7,296 nucleotides of DNA from positions 1-7,296 of the forward strand of contig JAUWMJ010000151.1 in NCBI GenBank assembly GCA_030613225.1. Reading direction: 5' to 3'. The notes under the pieces are model-generated. The model did no database searches. It was not told where the DNA came from and was given only the letters and a program-made list of their open reading frames with translations. A program made the translations under genes and the position numbers. Positions 5,572 through 7,296 of this stretch are shown here, piece after piece (positions within the stretch are counted from its first letter, which is position 1; each line of letters begins with the position of its first letter). Source of the stretch: Desulfobacterales bacterium. Lineage in GTDB: Bacteria; Desulfobacterota; Desulfobacteria; Desulfobacterales; JAUWMJ01.

Positions 5572-6741
5572 ATGGCTAACGAACAATTCTTTTTTACATC
5601 TGAATCCGTCACAGAAGGACATCCGGACAAGGTCGCAGACGCAATATCCGATTCAATACTCGATGCAATTATGGAGCAGGATAAAAAGTGCAGAGTTGCT
5701 TGTGAAACTCTTGTGACTACAGGACTTGCCTTTATTGCCGGTGAAATAACAACTGACTGTTATGTGGATATGCCCCAGGTGGTTCGGGATACTATATGTG
5801 AAATTGGGTACCATTCATCCAAAATGGGCTTTGACTGGCAAACCTGCTCGGTAGTTACCAGCATCGACCACCAGTCGGCGGACATCGCCCAGGGAGTAGA
5901 TGTTGGACAAGGCCTGTTCAAGGAACAGGGTGCAGGAGACCAGGGCCTTATGTTTGGTTTTGCCTCTGATGAAACACCTGAACTGATGCCCATGCCCATC
6001 ATGTTTGCTCACAAGTTATGCAAGCGTCTTTCCGTTGTTCGAAAAAACGGAGCCCTTGATTTTTTAAGACCTGACGGCAAATCCCAGGTAACCATCGAAT
6101 ATGAAAATGGTACGCCCAAACGTGTTGATGCTGTTATTATAGCTGCCCAGCATAAACCGGATGTTACTTATGAAGAGTTAAAAGAGGCTATAATAGAAGA
6201 AGTTATAAAAAAGGTGATCCCTCAGGAAATGATTGACGGCGACACCCGTTATTTTATAAATGCAACAGGAAAGTTTGTAATCGGCGGCCCCATGGGGGAT
6301 TGCGGGCTTACAGGCCGTAAAATTATAGTTGACACTTACGCTGGGCAGGGAATCCATGGAGGCGGATGCTTTTCAGGAAAAGACCCGTCAAAGGTGGACC
6401 GCAGTGCATCATATATGGGCAGGCATATTGCGAAAAACGTCGTTGCAGCCGGTCTTGCAAAAAAATGCGAGGTGCAGGTTGCTTATGCTATCGGTGTACC
6501 GGAACCTGTCTCTGTGATGGTTGACCTTATGGGAACGGGTGCGATTCCAAAAAGTCGTGTGAAAGAGATAATTAAAGAGGTATTTGATCTTAGACCTGCT
6601 GCGATTATTGAATATCTTGACCTTTTGCGACCGATTTACAGGAAAACTTCGGCTTACGGTCATTTTGGTCGAAATGAGCCTGAGTTCACGTGGGAAAAGA
6701 CCAATAAAGCCGATGTGATGAGAGAAAAGGCAGGGCTGTAA
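5572..6741 (+). CDS. metK: S-adenosylmethionine synthetase (methionine adenosyltransferase)
   Basis: Makes S-adenosylmethionine from methionine and ATP in the cytoplasm. The 389-residue length is normal for the bacterial enzyme. Signature motifs are present: GHPDK at 16-20 near the ATP site, [12 protein letters not shown] at 120-131, RPDGKSQVT around 156-164, and the glycine-rich [16 protein letters not shown] at 263-278. In that last motif Cys266 replaces the commoner Ala, a variant I believe the family tolerates. The segment before it reads TYAGQG rather than the more usual TYGG. The ATG at 5572 has a strong AAAGGAG at 5559-5565, 6 nt upstream. panC ends 69 bp upstream with no terminator, so shared transcription is likely. 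ahcY, for the next step of the methyl cycle, follows after 258 bp. No sign of truncation or decay. Confidence 0.98.
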   Translation: MANEQFFFTSESVTEGHPDKVADAISDSILDAIMEQDKKCRVACETLVTTGLAFIAGEITTDCYVDMPQVVRDTICEIGYHSSKMGFDWQTCSVVTSIDHQSADIAQGVDVGQGLFKEQGAGDQGLMFGFASDETPELMPMPIMFAHKLCKRLSVVRKNGALDFLRPDGKSQVTIEYENGTPKRVDAVIIAAQHKPDVTYEELKEAIIEEVIKKVIPQEMIDGDTRYFINATGKFVIGGPMGDCGLTGRKIIVDTYAGQGIHGGGCFSGKDPSKVDRSASYMGRHIAKNVVAAGLAKKCEVQVAYAIGVPEPVSVMVDLMGTGAIPKSRVKEIIKEVFDLRPAAIIEYLDLLRPIYRKTSAYGHFGRNEPEFTWEKTNKADVMREKAGL

Positions 6742-6999
6742 TTGTAAAATGGTTGAGTGGTTGAGTTGTTAAGTAGTGCCTGACCGAATACTATCAAAAA
6801 CTGTCATATCAGACCTCATTGAGTGGTTGAGTGGTTAAGTTGTTGAGTAGGAAAGTAATTACTATTATTTCCAGATGTTATAACTTTTCAAACACCGAAT
6901 GTCTAATTTTCAAGCAAATAATGGATATGATCATTATAACAACAACTTAACAACTCAATAACTTAACCACTTAACGAGATTTATAATAAGGAGAAAAAA
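6742..6999. other. metK-ahcY gap with octamer-repeat arrays
   Basis: This 258-bp gap has no gene. It contains three octamer arrays (6751-6774, 6817-6848, 6941-6975), an AT-rich middle, and the ahcY ribosome site AAGGAG at 6988-6993. I looked for an S-adenosylhomocysteine or S-adenosylmethionine riboswitch here and saw no recognisable core. A TATGAT at 6926-6931 has no good -35 box at the right distance, so an ahcY promoter is not supported. Confidence 0.7.
6751..6976. repeat. Octamer-repeat element: two forward arrays and one inverted array
   Basis: Forward units close to GGTTGAGT run in 8-bp register at 6751-6774 (three units) and 6817-6848 (four units). Inverted units (AACAACTT, AACAACTC, AATAACTT, AACCACTT) run at 6941-6972. 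In RNA, 6826-6848 pairs with 6953-6975 over 23 bp with only two G-U pairs. 6752-6774 can pair with the same partner with three G-U pairs and one mismatch. The two pairings exclude each other. The element may be a non-coding intergenic repeat, an mRNA structure, or both. Confidence 0.75.
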
Positions 7000-7296
7000 A
7001 TGTCTTTACCAAAAATAAAGGAAGTTGCAAAAGGCTTTCTTGAAATCGATCCTTCACTTCCGTATAAAGTGGCCGATCTTTCACAGGCGGATCTAGGTTT
7101 CAAAGAAATGGCTCTTTCAGAAAATGAAATGCCTGGGCTTATGGCGGTTCGGGAGAAATACGGGCCTGAAAAACCGCTCAAGGGGATGAAAGTTATGGGA
7201 AGTCTTCACATGACCATCCAGACTGCCATGCTTATCAAAACACTAAAAGAGCTTGGTGCAGATATTCGCTGGGCCACGTGTAATATCTTTTCAACA
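7000..7296 (+). CDS. ahcY: Adenosylhomocysteinase (S-adenosylhomocysteine hydrolase), N-terminal part
   Basis: The first 99 codons are in the window and the rest is cut by its right edge. The enzyme splits S-adenosylhomocysteine, the by-product of methyl transfer, into adenosine and homocysteine in the cytoplasm using bound NAD. The fragment matches the family's substrate-binding start: [12 protein letters not shown] at 22-33, [15 protein letters not shown] at 41-55, [10 protein letters not shown] at 67-76 with the substrate-contacting His-Met-Thr segment, and CNIFST at 94-99 just before the expected QDHAAAA motif. Ser68 stands where many members have Cys. The ATG at 7000 has a strong AAGGAG at 6988-6993, 6 nt upstream. 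Placement after metK pairs synthesis and recycling of the methyl donor. The octamer-repeat element lies immediately upstream. Confidence 0.96.
   Translation, partial: MSLPKIKEVAKGFLEIDPSLPYKVADLSQADLGFKEMALSENEMPGLMAVREKYGPEKPLKGMKVMGSLHMTIQTAMLIKTLKELGADIRWATCNIFST

Noticed and set aside
5760..6663. Open frames inside metK in other frames
   Set aside because: The metK frame is complete with its signature motifs; the others are shadows.
6926..6931. TATGAT as a -10 box for ahcY
   Set aside because: No acceptable -35 box lies 16-18 nt upstream and the TG spacing for an extended -10 does not fit.
6742..6999. S-adenosylhomocysteine or S-adenosylmethionine riboswitch before ahcY
   Set aside because: The location is tempting, but no conserved core of these classes could be recognised; the gap is dominated by octamer repeats.
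6981..7181. Minus-strand frame opposite the start of ahcY
   Set aside because: The opposite strand encodes clear ahcY sequence with a good ribosome site.

Overview
The window looks like chromosomal DNA from a Gram-negative sulfate-reducing bacterium, most likely a Desulfobacteraceae-type member of the Desulfobacterota. The main evidence is a dsrM-dsrK-dsrJ gene order, which belongs to the DsrMKJOP membrane complex of dissimilatory sulfite reduction. Strong matches to panC, metK and ahcY and a moderate AT-rich composition fit this placement. No transposase, integrase, phage or CRISPR signature was seen, so most of the window is core metabolism. The less ordinary material is between the genes.

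Left half, minus strand (positions 1-3958). Read in the direction of transcription, the order is: a NifU/IscU-type Fe-S scaffold gene (3958-3506); a gap holding a near-consensus sigma70-type promoter (-35 at 3456-3461, -10 at 3433-3438, spacer 17) with three perfect 11-bp repeats behind it (3489-3521); an orphan RsbRD-N sensor-type protein (3318-2782); dsrM (2764-1691); dsrK (1687-47); and the first codons of dsrJ (54-1). The RsbRD-N gene, dsrM, dsrK and dsrJ are tightly packed (gaps of 17 and 3 nt, then a short overlap) and read as one operon. Its job is to move electrons between the quinone pool or periplasm and the cytoplasmic DsrK catalytic cluster, which is thought to act on DsrC trisulfide. 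The scaffold gene is well placed to help supply the many Fe-S clusters, but that link is inferred from position.

Middle (3959-4656). This stretch of about 700 bp has no confident gene. It holds a 7-bp-period repeat element with two arms in inverted orientation (4033-4138), a doubtful minus-strand reading frame (4198-4515) whose only start codon lies in a promoter-like -35 box, and a palindrome (4556-4589) just upstream of panC.

Right half, plus strand. panC (pantothenate synthesis) is followed after 69 bp by metK (S-adenosylmethionine synthetase). A 258-bp gap with three octamer-repeat arrays follows, then the start of ahcY (S-adenosylhomocysteine hydrolase), cut by the window edge. metK and ahcY are the making and recycling arms of the methyl cycle. 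The third octamer array can pair with either of the first two, which makes the leader of ahcY a candidate for alternative RNA folding or for a small repeat element.

I did not find a clearly new multi-gene system. The best leads are the phased 11-bp repeats at the dsr promoter, the orphan RsbRD-N protein at the head of the dsr operon, the unusual start of panC, and the two inverted short-period repeat elements.
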